A stretch of DNA of 64,000 nt from Ochrobactrum sp. Marseille-Q0166 (GTDB lineage: Bacteria; Pseudomonadota; Alphaproteobacteria; Rhizobiales; Rhizobiaceae). The notes beneath the pieces are model-generated. The model had not been told where the DNA came from. It was given only the letters and a program-made list of their open reading frames with translations, and made no database searches. Both the position numbers and the translations under genes were made by a program. The stretch's first letter is position 1, and each line of letters starts with the position of its first letter. The stretch lies in NCBI RefSeq assembly GCF_014397025.1, contig NZ_JACJUO010000001.1, positions 62,001-126,000 on the forward strand, given 5' to 3'. This document shows, piece after piece, positions 9,421-16,254 of the stretch.

Positions 9421-10071
9421 GTGACGGTCTTTGATTTTGCAAATTTTGCAGGCGTTTTTGTTTTCGCTGCGACAGGCGCACTTGCTGCCTCGCGCCGTCA
9501 GCTCGATATTATCGGCTTCATCTTCCTTGCCAATATAACAGGCATCGGTGGGGGGACTATTCGCGATCTGCTTCTGGGTGCGCCAGTCTTCTGGGTTATT
9601 GAGCCTTTCTATCTGCTGGCAGGAACGTCAGCAGCAATGCTTGTTTACTTTACCGCACATCTTGTTGAATCGCGCTACCGGCTGCTGCTCTGGTTTGATG
9701 CTGTCGGCATGTCCGCCTATACGGTCGTAGGTGCAGCCAAAGGTCTGACACTCGGCTTCGGACCATCGGTTGCCATCGTCACTGGCATCTTCACCGCAAC
9801 GCTTGGCGGTATTTTGCGCGATATGGTCGCGGGCGAACCGTCCGTGCTGATGCGGCGAGAAATCTATGTGAGTGCGGCACTTGCCGGAGCGTGTCTTTAT
9901 GTGGTGCTGGAGCGTTTCGGGTTAGACCCGATATTCGCTGGCATTGCTGCAGCACTAACCGCCTTTGTCGTGCGCGGCGGTGCGCTTTATTTCGGCTGGA
10001 ATCTGCCGGTTTACAAAAGCCGTCCCGGCCGCACCGAGGAAGAACTCAAGCGCGACCGGATTGTGCCATAA
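9421..10071 (+). CDS. TRIC/UPF0126 family inner-membrane protein
   Basis: A 216-residue membrane protein of the UPF0126 (YicG/YadS) family, related to trimeric intracellular cation channels. About seven hydrophobic segments are visible, and the two internal repeats each carry the family Gly-rich motif: GIGGGTIRDLLLG near residue 42 and TLGGILRDMVAGEP near 128. The start is GTG at 9421; the next in-frame ATG would lose the first helix. Substrate is unknown, with potassium/cation or small-metabolite transport suggested for relatives. It stands alone between the grpE terminator and convergent adenosine kinase. Confidence 0.85.
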   Translation: MTVFDFANFAGVFVFAATGALAASRRQLDIIGFIFLANITGIGGGTIRDLLLGAPVFWVIEPFYLLAGTSAAMLVYFTAHLVESRYRLLLWFDAVGMSAYTVVGAAKGLTLGFGPSVAIVTGIFTATLGGILRDMVAGEPSVLMRREIYVSAALAGACLYVVLERFGLDPIFAGIAAALTAFVVRGGALYFGWNLPVYKSRPGRTEEELKRDRIVP

Positions 10072-10107
10072 CACGAATGTGTCCTGAGCCTAATGTGACG
10101 GATTTGA

Positions 10108-10156
10108 ACCCGAAATTCGCTCCAAAACCTGCTTCAGAGTGCAACGAATTTCGGGT
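10108..10156. repeat. 12-bp inverted repeat near the adenosine kinase stop
   Basis: ACCCGAAATTCG (10108-10119) and CGAATTTCGGGT (10145-10156) are exact inverted repeats 25 bp apart, between two convergent genes and 7 bp from the adenosine kinase stop. There is no T-run, so it looks like another palindromic element rather than a terminator. Confidence 0.6.
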
Positions 10157-10163
10157 CGCCGTA

Positions 10164-11159
10164 CTAGATAAGCGCGGCCTGAGCAGCAATAGCCTGAAGG
10201 TTGGCCAATGGGCGCGGGCCCATCTGCTGAATGATCATGCCTGCGGCCAGCGAGCCAAGACGTGCGCAATCTTCCAGCGAACGGTCATTGGTATAGCCAT
10301 ACAGGAAGCCAGCAGCATAAAGATCGCCAGCACCAGTCGTATCGATCAATTCCTGAATCTCAATCGCTGGAACTTCAAGAGTCTGATCTTCGGCGACGAC
10401 TACTGCACCTTTTTCAGACCGCGTGATGATAGACAGCGCGCAATCCTTGCGGATCGCTGAGATCGCTTCATCCAGCGATTTGACCTGATAAAGTGACTTT
10501 GCCTCGTCTTCATTGGCAAACACGATATCGACCGTACCTTTACGCATCAGATCAAGAAACTCGTCGCGATAACGATCAACACAGAATGGATCGGACAACG
10601 TCATCGCAACCTTGCGGCCATGTTCATGAGCGATCTTGGAGGCCAAAACAATCGCTTCCTTGGCGCGTGGCGGATCCCACAGATAGCCTTCGAAATAGAT
10701 GACTTTGGAATCTGCAACCTTGGAGGTTTCCACATCTTCCGGCCCGAGCTCAACACAGGCACCGAGATATGTGTTCATTGAACGCTCGCCATCGGGCGTT
10801 ACGAAAATCATGGAACGAGCCGTTGGTGTCCCTTTTTCAAGTGGGCGCGTATCAAAGGCGACACCCTGGGCGCGAATATCATGCGCAAAAACCCGGCCAA
10901 GGTGGTCTGTTGCGACTTTGCCGAAATAGGCGGCGCGACCGCCAAAGCTTGCAACACCAGCCGCCGTATTACCCGCACTGCCACCCGACATTTCTGTAAC
11001 CTGGCCTTTGATGCGGCTATAGAGCAGTTCAGCGCGGTCCCCGTCAATCAGGTTCATGGCACCCTTGATGATGCCATTTGTTTCAAGAAATGCATCTTCT
11101 GTGCGCGAAATAATATCGACAATGGCATTGCCAATGCAAAGTACGTCGAATGTAGCCAT
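10164..11159 (-). CDS. Adenosine kinase-like PfkB family sugar/nucleoside kinase
   Basis: A 331-residue ribokinase-fold kinase close to the rhizobial adenosine kinases, which phosphorylate adenosine to AMP. The substrate motif GGSAGNTAAGVASFGG is at residues 59-74, and the anion-hole/catalytic motif DTTGAGD at 273-279 has Asp279 as the expected base. The N-terminal DVLCIGNAIVDII strand and NLIDGDRAELL fit adenosine kinase better than fructokinase. The gene is monocistronic, divergent from the EI24-like gene, with a 7-bp palindrome in the shared upstream region. Confidence 0.85.
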   Translation of the reverse strand: MATFDVLCIGNAIVDIISRTEDAFLETNGIIKGAMNLIDGDRAELLYSRIKGQVTEMSGGSAGNTAAGVASFGGRAAYFGKVATDHLGRVFAHDIRAQGVAFDTRPLEKGTPTARSMIFVTPDGERSMNTYLGACVELGPEDVETSKVADSKVIYFEGYLWDPPRAKEAIVLASKIAHEHGRKVAMTLSDPFCVDRYRDEFLDLMRKGTVDIVFANEDEAKSLYQVKSLDEAISAIRKDCALSIITRSEKGAVVVAEDQTLEVPAIEIQELIDTTGAGDLYAAGFLYGYTNDRSLEDCARLGSLAAGMIIQQMGPRPLANLQAIAAQAALI

Positions 11160-11256
11160 GAGCTGGTCTGGACTCCCCTTTGATCAGCTGCCAGCCTCCG
11201 TCAGACATGTTAAGATGGAACTGGCGGCAGAAATATCGGGGCCGGTTTAACGCTTT

Positions 11257-11277
11257 GTGGGTGCTTTGACCACCCAC
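11257..11277. promoter_or_regulatory. Palindrome between divergent genes
   Basis: GTGGGTG (11257-11263) and CACCCAC (11271-11277) are perfect inverted repeats around a 7-bp spacer, midway between adenosine kinase (minus) and the EI24-like gene (plus). It could be an operator for either gene. No known motif is recognised. Confidence 0.35.
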
Positions 11278-11366
11278 TTAGACTTTTGGACTGTGGGTTT
11301 GGGATATTGTGTAGCGCATTCCGCATTCCTATTTTTATGCCATGAGTTTGCAAAAAGTGGATAAAA

Positions 11367-12083
11367 ATGATCCTTGAAGCGGCATTAAAAGCTTTAAAAC
11401 GCCTTCCAACGCCGGAATTCCGCTCAGTTTTGTGGAAAACGCTCGGTCTGACGCTTTTGCTGCTGATCGGGCTATGGGTCACAATTCGTCAATTATTTTT
11501 TACCTTCGCATGGCCGTGGATGGAGCAAATCTTGCCAGGTATGCCCCAATGGGCAGGCTGGCTGGGCATAGTGGCGGCGATTGTTGCAGGACTTGGGCTG
11601 GCGCTTGTGCTTGCATTGATGATTGCGCCTGTAACAGCTCTTGTGGCCGGTATATTTCTTGATGATGTCGCGGACGTTGTCGAGCGCGAGGATTATCCGG
11701 GTGAGCCTAAAGGCACAGCCTTACCGCTTGGGCGCTCCGTCGTGACATCGCTCAAATTTTTAGGCGTCGTTATCCTCGGCAATATCATAGCGCTGTTTTT
11801 GCTCTTCATACCCGGCATCAATCTGATCGCCTTCTTTGTGATCAACGCCTATCTTCTGGGGCGGGAATTCTTCGAATTTGCCGCGATGCGCTATCGGTCG
11901 GAAGCCGACGCCAAAGCGCTGCGCTCACAATATAGTGTCACTGTCTTCGCAGCAGGACTGTTGATTGCAGGCTTTCTTGCGGTCCCGGTCGTCAATCTGC
12001 TCACACCGCTTTTTGCTGCAGCGATGATGATTCATCTGCACAAGGCGATTTCAGCAAAAGAGATTTTAAAATTGCGGCGGTAA
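11367..12083 (+). CDS. EI24/CysZ-like integral membrane protein
   Basis: A 238-residue polytopic protein of the EI24 (Pfam CysZ/DUF540) family. Four to five hydrophobic segments are visible (about 24-45, 66-96, 128-155, 185-230), along with the family region NAYLLGREFFEFAAMRYRS between the last helices. CysZ relatives transport sulfate, but not all members do, and this gene is not next to cys genes. Its 3' end overlaps the end of convergent nth by 18 bp. Confidence 0.8.
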   Translation: MILEAALKALKRLPTPEFRSVLWKTLGLTLLLLIGLWVTIRQLFFTFAWPWMEQILPGMPQWAGWLGIVAAIVAGLGLALVLALMIAPVTALVAGIFLDDVADVVEREDYPGEPKGTALPLGRSVVTSLKFLGVVILGNIIALFLLFIPGINLIAFFVINAYLLGREFFEFAAMRYRSEADAKALRSQYSVTVFAAGLLIAGFLAVPVVNLLTPLFAAAMMIHLHKAISAKEILKLRR

Positions 12084-12821
12084 AGGAATGAGTGCCGCCG
12101 GAACATCGCAGGTTTTTCCCGGATATTTGCAAATATCGGCGACGACACACTTCTCGCATTCAGGCTTGCGCGCCTTGCAGGTATAGCGCCCATGCAGAAT
12201 AAGCCAGTGATGAGCGTGGAACAGGTATTCCTTAGGGATCACCCGCATCAGAATAGCTTCTACGGCATCTGGTGTTTTTCCCAGAGCAAGCCCCATACGA
12301 TTGCCTATACGCAAAACATGGGTATCGACGGCCATGGTTGAATGTCCGAAAGCCATGCTCAGCACAACATTTGCGGTTTTGCGGCCAACACCCGGTAACT
12401 TCACCAGAGCATCGCGATCATCGGGGACTTCACCGCCATGATCGCGGATCAGTGCCTCGGACAGCAAAATGACGTTCTTCGCCTTGTTCCGCCAAAGCCC
12501 AATGGTACGGATGTAATTGCCGACTGTCTCCTCTCCCAGAGCCAGCATTTTTTGCGGCGTGTCAGCAATGGCGAAAAGCGCGCGGGTTGCCTTGTTCACG
12601 CCCTTGTCCGTCGCTTGTGCGGACAAGGCAACGGCCACCAACAGGGTGAAAGGATTAACATGCTCCAGCTCACCTTTGGGTTCCGGTCGCAAAATGGAAA
12701 AACGACGAAAAATCTCGCGAATCTCATCGGCCGTATAAAGTGTACCCGACACCCGGCGCTGACGACGAACTTGTGATGTCGCGGAGACATTCACGGGGGA
12801 TTTGATTTTGGCGTTTTCCAT
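12066..12821 (-). CDS. nth: Endonuclease III (DNA glycosylase/AP lyase)
   Basis: A 251-residue base-excision repair enzyme removing oxidised pyrimidines. The helix-hairpin-helix LPGVGRKTANVVL supplies the catalytic Lys, and VDTHVLRI the catalytic Asp. The 4Fe-4S loop follows the C-x6-C-x2-C-x5-C pattern in CKARKPECEKCVVADIC. I chose the ATG at 12821 (MENAKIK) because the longer frame from 12899 would overlap the divergent DUF2244 start. The C-terminus overlaps the EI24-like gene by 18 bp. Confidence 0.95.
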   Translation of the reverse strand: MENAKIKSPVNVSATSQVRRQRRVSGTLYTADEIREIFRRFSILRPEPKGELEHVNPFTLLVAVALSAQATDKGVNKATRALFAIADTPQKMLALGEETVGNYIRTIGLWRNKAKNVILLSEALIRDHGGEVPDDRDALVKLPGVGRKTANVVLSMAFGHSTMAVDTHVLRIGNRMGLALGKTPDAVEAILMRVIPKEYLFHAHHWLILHGRYTCKARKPECEKCVVADICKYPGKTCDVPAALIPLPPQF

Positions 12822-12890
12822 TTTGTCTCTATACTGGCACTGGGCTTGGGAAAAAACTAAGCAGCTTGACGCAGCCCGGAGCAAACGTTC

Positions 12891-13388
12891 ATGCAGCATC
12901 CCGATGGAGCAAATCCGGACAACTTCGATAAACCCGTCTTTGAGGCATTGCTCACCCCTTATCGCTCTTTGGGCCGGACAGGGTTTCGTATCCTCATGGC
13001 AGCGCTCATCAGTTGCTGGCTATTTGTTTGCATCCTGTTCTGGTCGATCGGAGCGTGGCCGATCATCGGCTTTTTTGGACTTGATGTGCTGGCGATCTAT
13101 CTGGCTTTTCGCTGGAGTTACCGATCAGCCAATGCGCGTGAAGAAATATCCTTGTCGCGTGCAGCATTGCATATTCGCAAATATGCGCCTTCTGGCAACG
13201 TGACAGCGCATGAGTTTCATCCCTTCTGGTCACGTTTCAAAGTCGCGCGCGAGCCTGAATTCGGCATCACATCCATGCATGTGGAAAGCCGGGATAACCG
13301 GGTTCCTGTTGGTAGCTTCCTCAATCCAGAGGACCGGGAAAGCTTTGCAACTGCATTTCGCGAGGCACTTACGCGAGCCAGCCGTTAA
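12891..13388 (+). CDS. DUF2244 domain membrane protein
   Basis: A 165-residue protein of the DUF2244 family. Two hydrophobic helices lie at about 32-52 and 56-77, separated by a short turn, and are followed by a soluble beta-rich domain (EEISLSRAALHIRK to VPVGSFLNPEDRESFATAF). The family is common in alphaproteobacteria and often near nth, as here (divergent, 69 bp apart). Function is unknown. A hairpin with a short T-run begins within its last codons. Confidence 0.8.
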   Translation: MQHPDGANPDNFDKPVFEALLTPYRSLGRTGFRILMAALISCWLFVCILFWSIGAWPIIGFFGLDVLAIYLAFRWSYRSANAREEISLSRAALHIRKYAPSGNVTAHEFHPFWSRFKVAREPEFGITSMHVESRDNRVPVGSFLNPEDRESFATAFREALTRASR

Positions 13389-13415
13389 ACTTTCCCACAT
13401 ATGTTAACGGCTTTT
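13380..13415 (+). terminator. Probable terminator of the DUF2244 gene
   Basis: AGCCGTTAA (13380-13388) pairs with TTAACGGCT (13404-13412) and is followed by TTT. The stem includes the DUF2244 stop codon. The long loop and short T-run make it moderate in strength. Confidence 0.55.
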
Positions 13416-13466
13416 GCCCCTCCCCCATCTGATTTACGATGTGACGACAGGAATCAGATTTCAGGT

Positions 13467-13495
13467 CTTGAAGTCGGGCTTTTCACAAGCCATAT
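13467..13495 (+). promoter_or_regulatory. Sigma-32 (RpoH)-like promoter for hsp20
   Basis: CTTGAA (13467-13472) and CCATAT (13490-13495) are separated by 17 bp, matching the alphaproteobacterial RpoH consensus. The predicted start near 13502 gives a 5' leader of about 60 nt that holds the two hairpins described at 13505-13557. Confidence 0.65.
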
Positions 13496-13504
13496 CAGTT
13501 GAGC

Positions 13505-13557
13505 GAAAGATACGCCGCAAGGGGTCTTTCCATAACCGGTCGCTTCAATAAGGACTG
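13505..13557 (+). ncRNA. ROSE-like RNA thermometer in the hsp20 leader
   Basis: Hairpin 1 pairs GAAAGA (13505-13510) with TCTTTC (13525-13530). Hairpin 2 pairs CGGTCGCT (13537-13544) with AGGACTG (13551-13557) around a 6-nt loop, leaving the G of TCGCT (13542) bulged. TCGCT fits the ROSE anti-Shine-Dalgarno consensus U-Y-G-C-U and pairs with the AGGA ribosome site 8 nt before the ATG. Heat melting would expose the site. ROSE elements control small heat-shock genes in rhizobia. Confidence 0.7.
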
Positions 13558-13562
13558 ACGCA

Positions 13563-13985
13563 ATGACGAGAATAACACCGTTTTCGAGCCCTTTACTGCT
13601 CGGATTCGACACTGTTGAAAAGACGCTGGAACGGATTGCGAAATCCGGTGAGGGCTACCCGCCCTATAATATTGAGCGCCTGCGCAGCGATACAGGATCT
13701 GAACGCCTACGAATTACACTTGCTGTTGCAGGTTTTGCCAGCGACGACCTCGAAGTCACGACCGAAGACAATCAGCTTGTCATCCGGGGACGCCAGACTG
13801 ATGACACCGAGCGCGAGTTTTTGCACCGTGGTATTGCTGCGCGTCAGTTTCAGCGTGTCTTCGTTCTGGCCGATGGAATGCGGGTTGTATCCTGCGATCT
13901 GAAGAACGGCTTGCTCGCAATTGATCTCGACAGACCTGAACCCGAACGGCTGATCAAGCACATCAATATATCAGTCAGGGACTAA
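13563..13985 (+). CDS. Small heat-shock protein (Hsp20/IbpA family)
   Basis: A 140-residue alpha-crystallin-type holdase. The core domain spans about residues 35-130: YNIERLRSDTGSERLRITLAVAG, then DNQLVIRGRQ and FQRVFVLADGMRV, ending in the family motif NGLLAIDL and a short tail. The N-terminus (PFSSPLLLGFDTVEKTLERI) is typical of rhizobial class A sHsps. It is driven by an RpoH-like promoter and a ROSE-type leader, so both transcription and translation should rise with temperature. DUF1150 follows, a pairing seen in other alphaproteobacteria. Confidence 0.93.
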   Translation: MTRITPFSSPLLLGFDTVEKTLERIAKSGEGYPPYNIERLRSDTGSERLRITLAVAGFASDDLEVTTEDNQLVIRGRQTDDTEREFLHRGIAARQFQRVFVLADGMRVVSCDLKNGLLAIDLDRPEPERLIKHINISVRD

Positions 13986-14088
13986 ACTTGGTTCAGGTTC
14001 GGTTCAGTTAAATAACGCTATAGGAATTTATTAAGCTCTTAAGCGCCATGATCGCAAATGATATGCCGCGAAAACGGAGGCTACAATA

Positions 14089-14334
14089 ATGAACAGACAC
14101 ATCCTCACAGACCATGAATTCGCGCATCTGGGTGAAGGCGAACTCGCCTATGTACGCAAGATCCGATCGGACGATCTCACCCGCACTTTCCCTGCGCTGC
14201 CGCCGATTGCTCCGGGTTTGGAAATCTGGGCACTGTTTGGCGCGAGCGGCGAACCGATTGTGTTGTCTGATGTTCGGGCCACCGCCCTGCAGGGCGCCCA
14301 AGAACACGAACTGCGGACGGTCACTTTGCAGTAG
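14089..14334 (+). CDS. DUF1150 family protein
   Basis: An 81-residue acidic protein with the DUF1150 layout: LGEGELAYVRKIRSDDL in the first third, then PPIAPGLEIWALFGASGEPIVLSDVRATA. A CGGAGG ribosome site lies 9 bp before the ATG. It follows the small heat-shock gene by 103 bp and is probably co-transcribed up to the terminator at 14365. The family usually neighbours Hsp20 in alphaproteobacteria, which suggests a stress-related role; no activity is known to me. Confidence 0.85.
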   Translation: MNRHILTDHEFAHLGEGELAYVRKIRSDDLTRTFPALPPIAPGLEIWALFGASGEPIVLSDVRATALQGAQEHELRTVTLQ

Positions 14335-14364
14335 ACCTGCCGAAGCGGCAACTCTAGTTAGAAG

Positions 14365-14397
14365 AAAACCGCCGTTCTTTTCGACCGGCGGTTTTTT
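14365..14397. terminator. Bidirectional terminator between DUF1150 and ptsN
   Basis: AAAACCGCCG (14365-14374) pairs perfectly with CGGCGGTTTT (14386-14395), giving T-runs on both strands between convergent genes. Confidence 0.85.
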
Positions 14398-14417
14398 AAA
14401 TTCGAGATTCGTCAAAC

Positions 14418-14882
14418 TCAGGCAGCGTTCGTGGCTGGCTGTGCCGTAAGAAACGAATAAAGAGCCTGCGGGTCATGCGTACCACGCAGCTTGGCCACTG
14501 TATCGGGATCGCGCAACATACGCGCAATACGGGACAGAGCTTTCAGGTGGTCAGCGCCCGCATTTTCCGGTGCCAGAAGCAGGAAAACGAGATCAACAGG
14601 CTGATCGTCCAGTGCTTCAAAATCCACTGGCGTTTCGAGGCGCGCAAAAATTCCGGCAATTTTTCCAATACTCGCCAGTTTACCGTGCGGAATGGCAATG
14701 CCATTCCCAACGCCGGTCGAACCAAGGCGTTCGCGCTGGAGAATCGTTTCAAAAACTTCACGCTCAGGGAGACCGGTCAGTTCCGCAGCCTTTTCAGACA
14801 GAATCTGCAAAAGCTGCTTTTTGGAGCTGGCTTTCAACGCAGGGATAATTGCCCCTGGTTGAATCAGATCACTAAGATCCAT
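14418..14882 (-). CDS. ptsN: Nitrogen phosphotransferase EIIA(Ntr)
   Basis: A 154-residue PTS-type EIIA domain that regulates potassium uptake, nitrogen metabolism and other targets by its phosphorylation state. The phospho-acceptor is His66 in GVGNGIAIPHGKLA, followed by PVDFEALDDQPVDLVFLLLAPE. Length matches PtsN. It lies downstream of hpf and rpoN on the same strand, the classical rpoN-hpf-ptsN order. A 10-bp stem-loop separates it from hpf. Confidence 0.96.
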   Translation of the reverse strand: MDLSDLIQPGAIIPALKASSKKQLLQILSEKAAELTGLPEREVFETILQRERLGSTGVGNGIAIPHGKLASIGKIAGIFARLETPVDFEALDDQPVDLVFLLLAPENAGADHLKALSRIARMLRDPDTVAKLRGTHDPQALYSFLTAQPATNAA

Positions 14883-14928
14883 TCTCTCCGTTCCTTCTTC
14901 AATCAGACCAATTCAGGCCCGGTTTAGG

Positions 14929-14961
14929 GAAGCGCACGGCAGTATCCACAGCGTGCGCTTC
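14929..14961 (-). other. Intercistronic stem-loop between hpf and ptsN
   Basis: GAAGCGCACG (14929-14938) pairs perfectly with CGTGCGCTTC (14952-14961) around a 13-nt loop, 11 bp after the hpf stop. There is no T-run, so mRNA processing or stabilisation between the cistrons is as likely as termination. Confidence 0.5.
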
Positions 14962-14971
14962 AGGTTTGCCG

Positions 14972-15565
14972 TCAGGCGCGTGGCGCGGACTGGCGGGTCA
15001 CAGTTGATGGATCAACCCAGCCAATATTTCCGTCCGCACGACGGTAGACGATATTAACTTCATCATTGCCTGCATTGCGGAAGACAAGAACCGGATTTTC
15101 AATCAGGTCGAGTTCCACAACTGCCGACGCGACCGAGAGGGTGCGAAGAGCAACAGACGATTCCGCAACAATAGTTGGCGCGTAATCCACCGGAAGGTCC
15201 TCCTCCTCTTCCGACAGCGGTGCCATAACACGATATGCCACATCATCATAGATCGCATTTGGTGCAGTGGCTGGACGCGATTTCAGGCGGCGCTTGTAAC
15301 GGCGCAACCGGGTTTCAATCTTGTCAGCCGCCGCATCGAACGCAAGTTGCGGGTCCTGCGCATCTCCGGTGCTCTGAAGAGTAGCACCACTATCGAGATG
15401 CAAGGTGCAATCTGCGCTATAGCGCGATCCGGACTTGGTGACCGTTACCTGCCCGGAAAAGCCATGATCAAAATATTTGCCGACTGCATCATTAACCCGA
15501 TCAATGATCCGGGTCGTAAAAGCTTCGCCGACGTCCATATGCTTTCCAGATACACGCAGAGTCAT
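14972..15565 (-). CDS. hpf: Long-form ribosome hibernation promoting factor
   Basis: A 197-residue long Hpf that dimerises 70S ribosomes into inactive 100S particles in stationary phase. The N-terminal S30AE domain (about 1-100) starts MTLRVSGKHMDVGEAFTTRI. The C-terminal dimerisation domain (about 140-197) contains ENPVLVFRNAGNDEVNIVYRR. I chose the ATG at 15565, which has GAGGTG six bases upstream, over a 16-residue longer frame. It is preceded by an unusually long gap from rpoN. Confidence 0.95.
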   Translation of the reverse strand: MTLRVSGKHMDVGEAFTTRIIDRVNDAVGKYFDHGFSGQVTVTKSGSRYSADCTLHLDSGATLQSTGDAQDPQLAFDAAADKIETRLRRYKRRLKSRPATAPNAIYDDVAYRVMAPLSEEEEDLPVDYAPTIVAESSVALRTLSVASAVVELDLIENPVLVFRNAGNDEVNIVYRRADGNIGWVDPSTVTRQSAPRA

Positions 15566-16254
15566 TTGGTACACCTCATTTGCGTTACACAACAGGACGT
15601 AGTCTAACCACATGGTGAGCGAAGCGCAAAGCCAACCAGCATCAAATATGCTTTTCGTCCTGTGCTTATTTTAGCTCCGCTTCACACATTCTGGAAAAGC
15701 ATGTTGCGTGTCCCGGAATGTGTTCATCGCCTTGGCTGGTGGGTTGAATTTGACGTTTGAATCCCGGCCCACACATATGCTGTTTCAAACGTCAAATTCG
15801 AAAAACCCACTCGATACATATCGTTGCCCGTGGTCTTTTTGATTCCAACATTTGCTCAGCGCATGAAACGAGGGACAAAAATGTCGGAATCAGACCGCTA
15901 ATCGGGTCGCTTCCCATTCATTGCCCGTGATGGTTCGCTGCACTTCGTTCTCTTATGTAACGCTGAAAACGCAGAAACGTTTCCCGAAATATTACCTTGC
16001 CTTTCGTTCAATCAGTCGGACATCGTAAACCGGCTTTTGCAGGTTCCTATCGTTATGCGAGCCGGGCTTCTATTGACTGAAACGTCAATTGTCAATTGCA
16101 ACTGATGTCAGCCATTTCTTACCGGATTGATCACGCTAATCTTTAAAAAGCGGATTTCTGTAAAATCAGATTTGGCCGTGCAGGAAGTTTCAAAACAATT
16201 CCATCACGTTATAAAAGAACTTCCCGGTTGATTTCTCGCACCCGGCAATCAGAA
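15566..16254. other. 689-bp gene-free gap between rpoN and hpf
   Basis: No convincing reading frame is visible on either strand. The gap holds the 23-bp-stem palindrome at 15739-15810, a second imperfect inverted repeat (GATTCCAACATTT, 15841-15853, with AAATGTCGGAATC, 15879-15891) and AT-rich sequence near 16080-16200 with two TCAATTG repeats. The minus-strand part nearest hpf should contain its promoter, for example TTGCGC-N17-TAGACT just upstream, but I cannot fix it. Confidence 0.6.
15739..15810. repeat. Long perfect palindrome upstream of hpf
   Basis: The 16-bp arm GAATTTGACGTTTGAA (15746-15761) pairs perfectly with TTCAAACGTCAAATTC (15784-15799). A further 7 bp, GTGGGTT (15739-15745) with AACCCAC (15804-15810), extends the stem past a 4-nt bulge. 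The central 22 bp would be the loop. No second copy was found in the window. Confidence 0.75.

Noticed and set aside
15614..16254. A tRNA or known small RNA in the rpoN-hpf gap
   Set aside because: No T-loop (GGTTCGANTCC-like), CCA end or recognisable small-RNA motif was seen, only inverted repeats.
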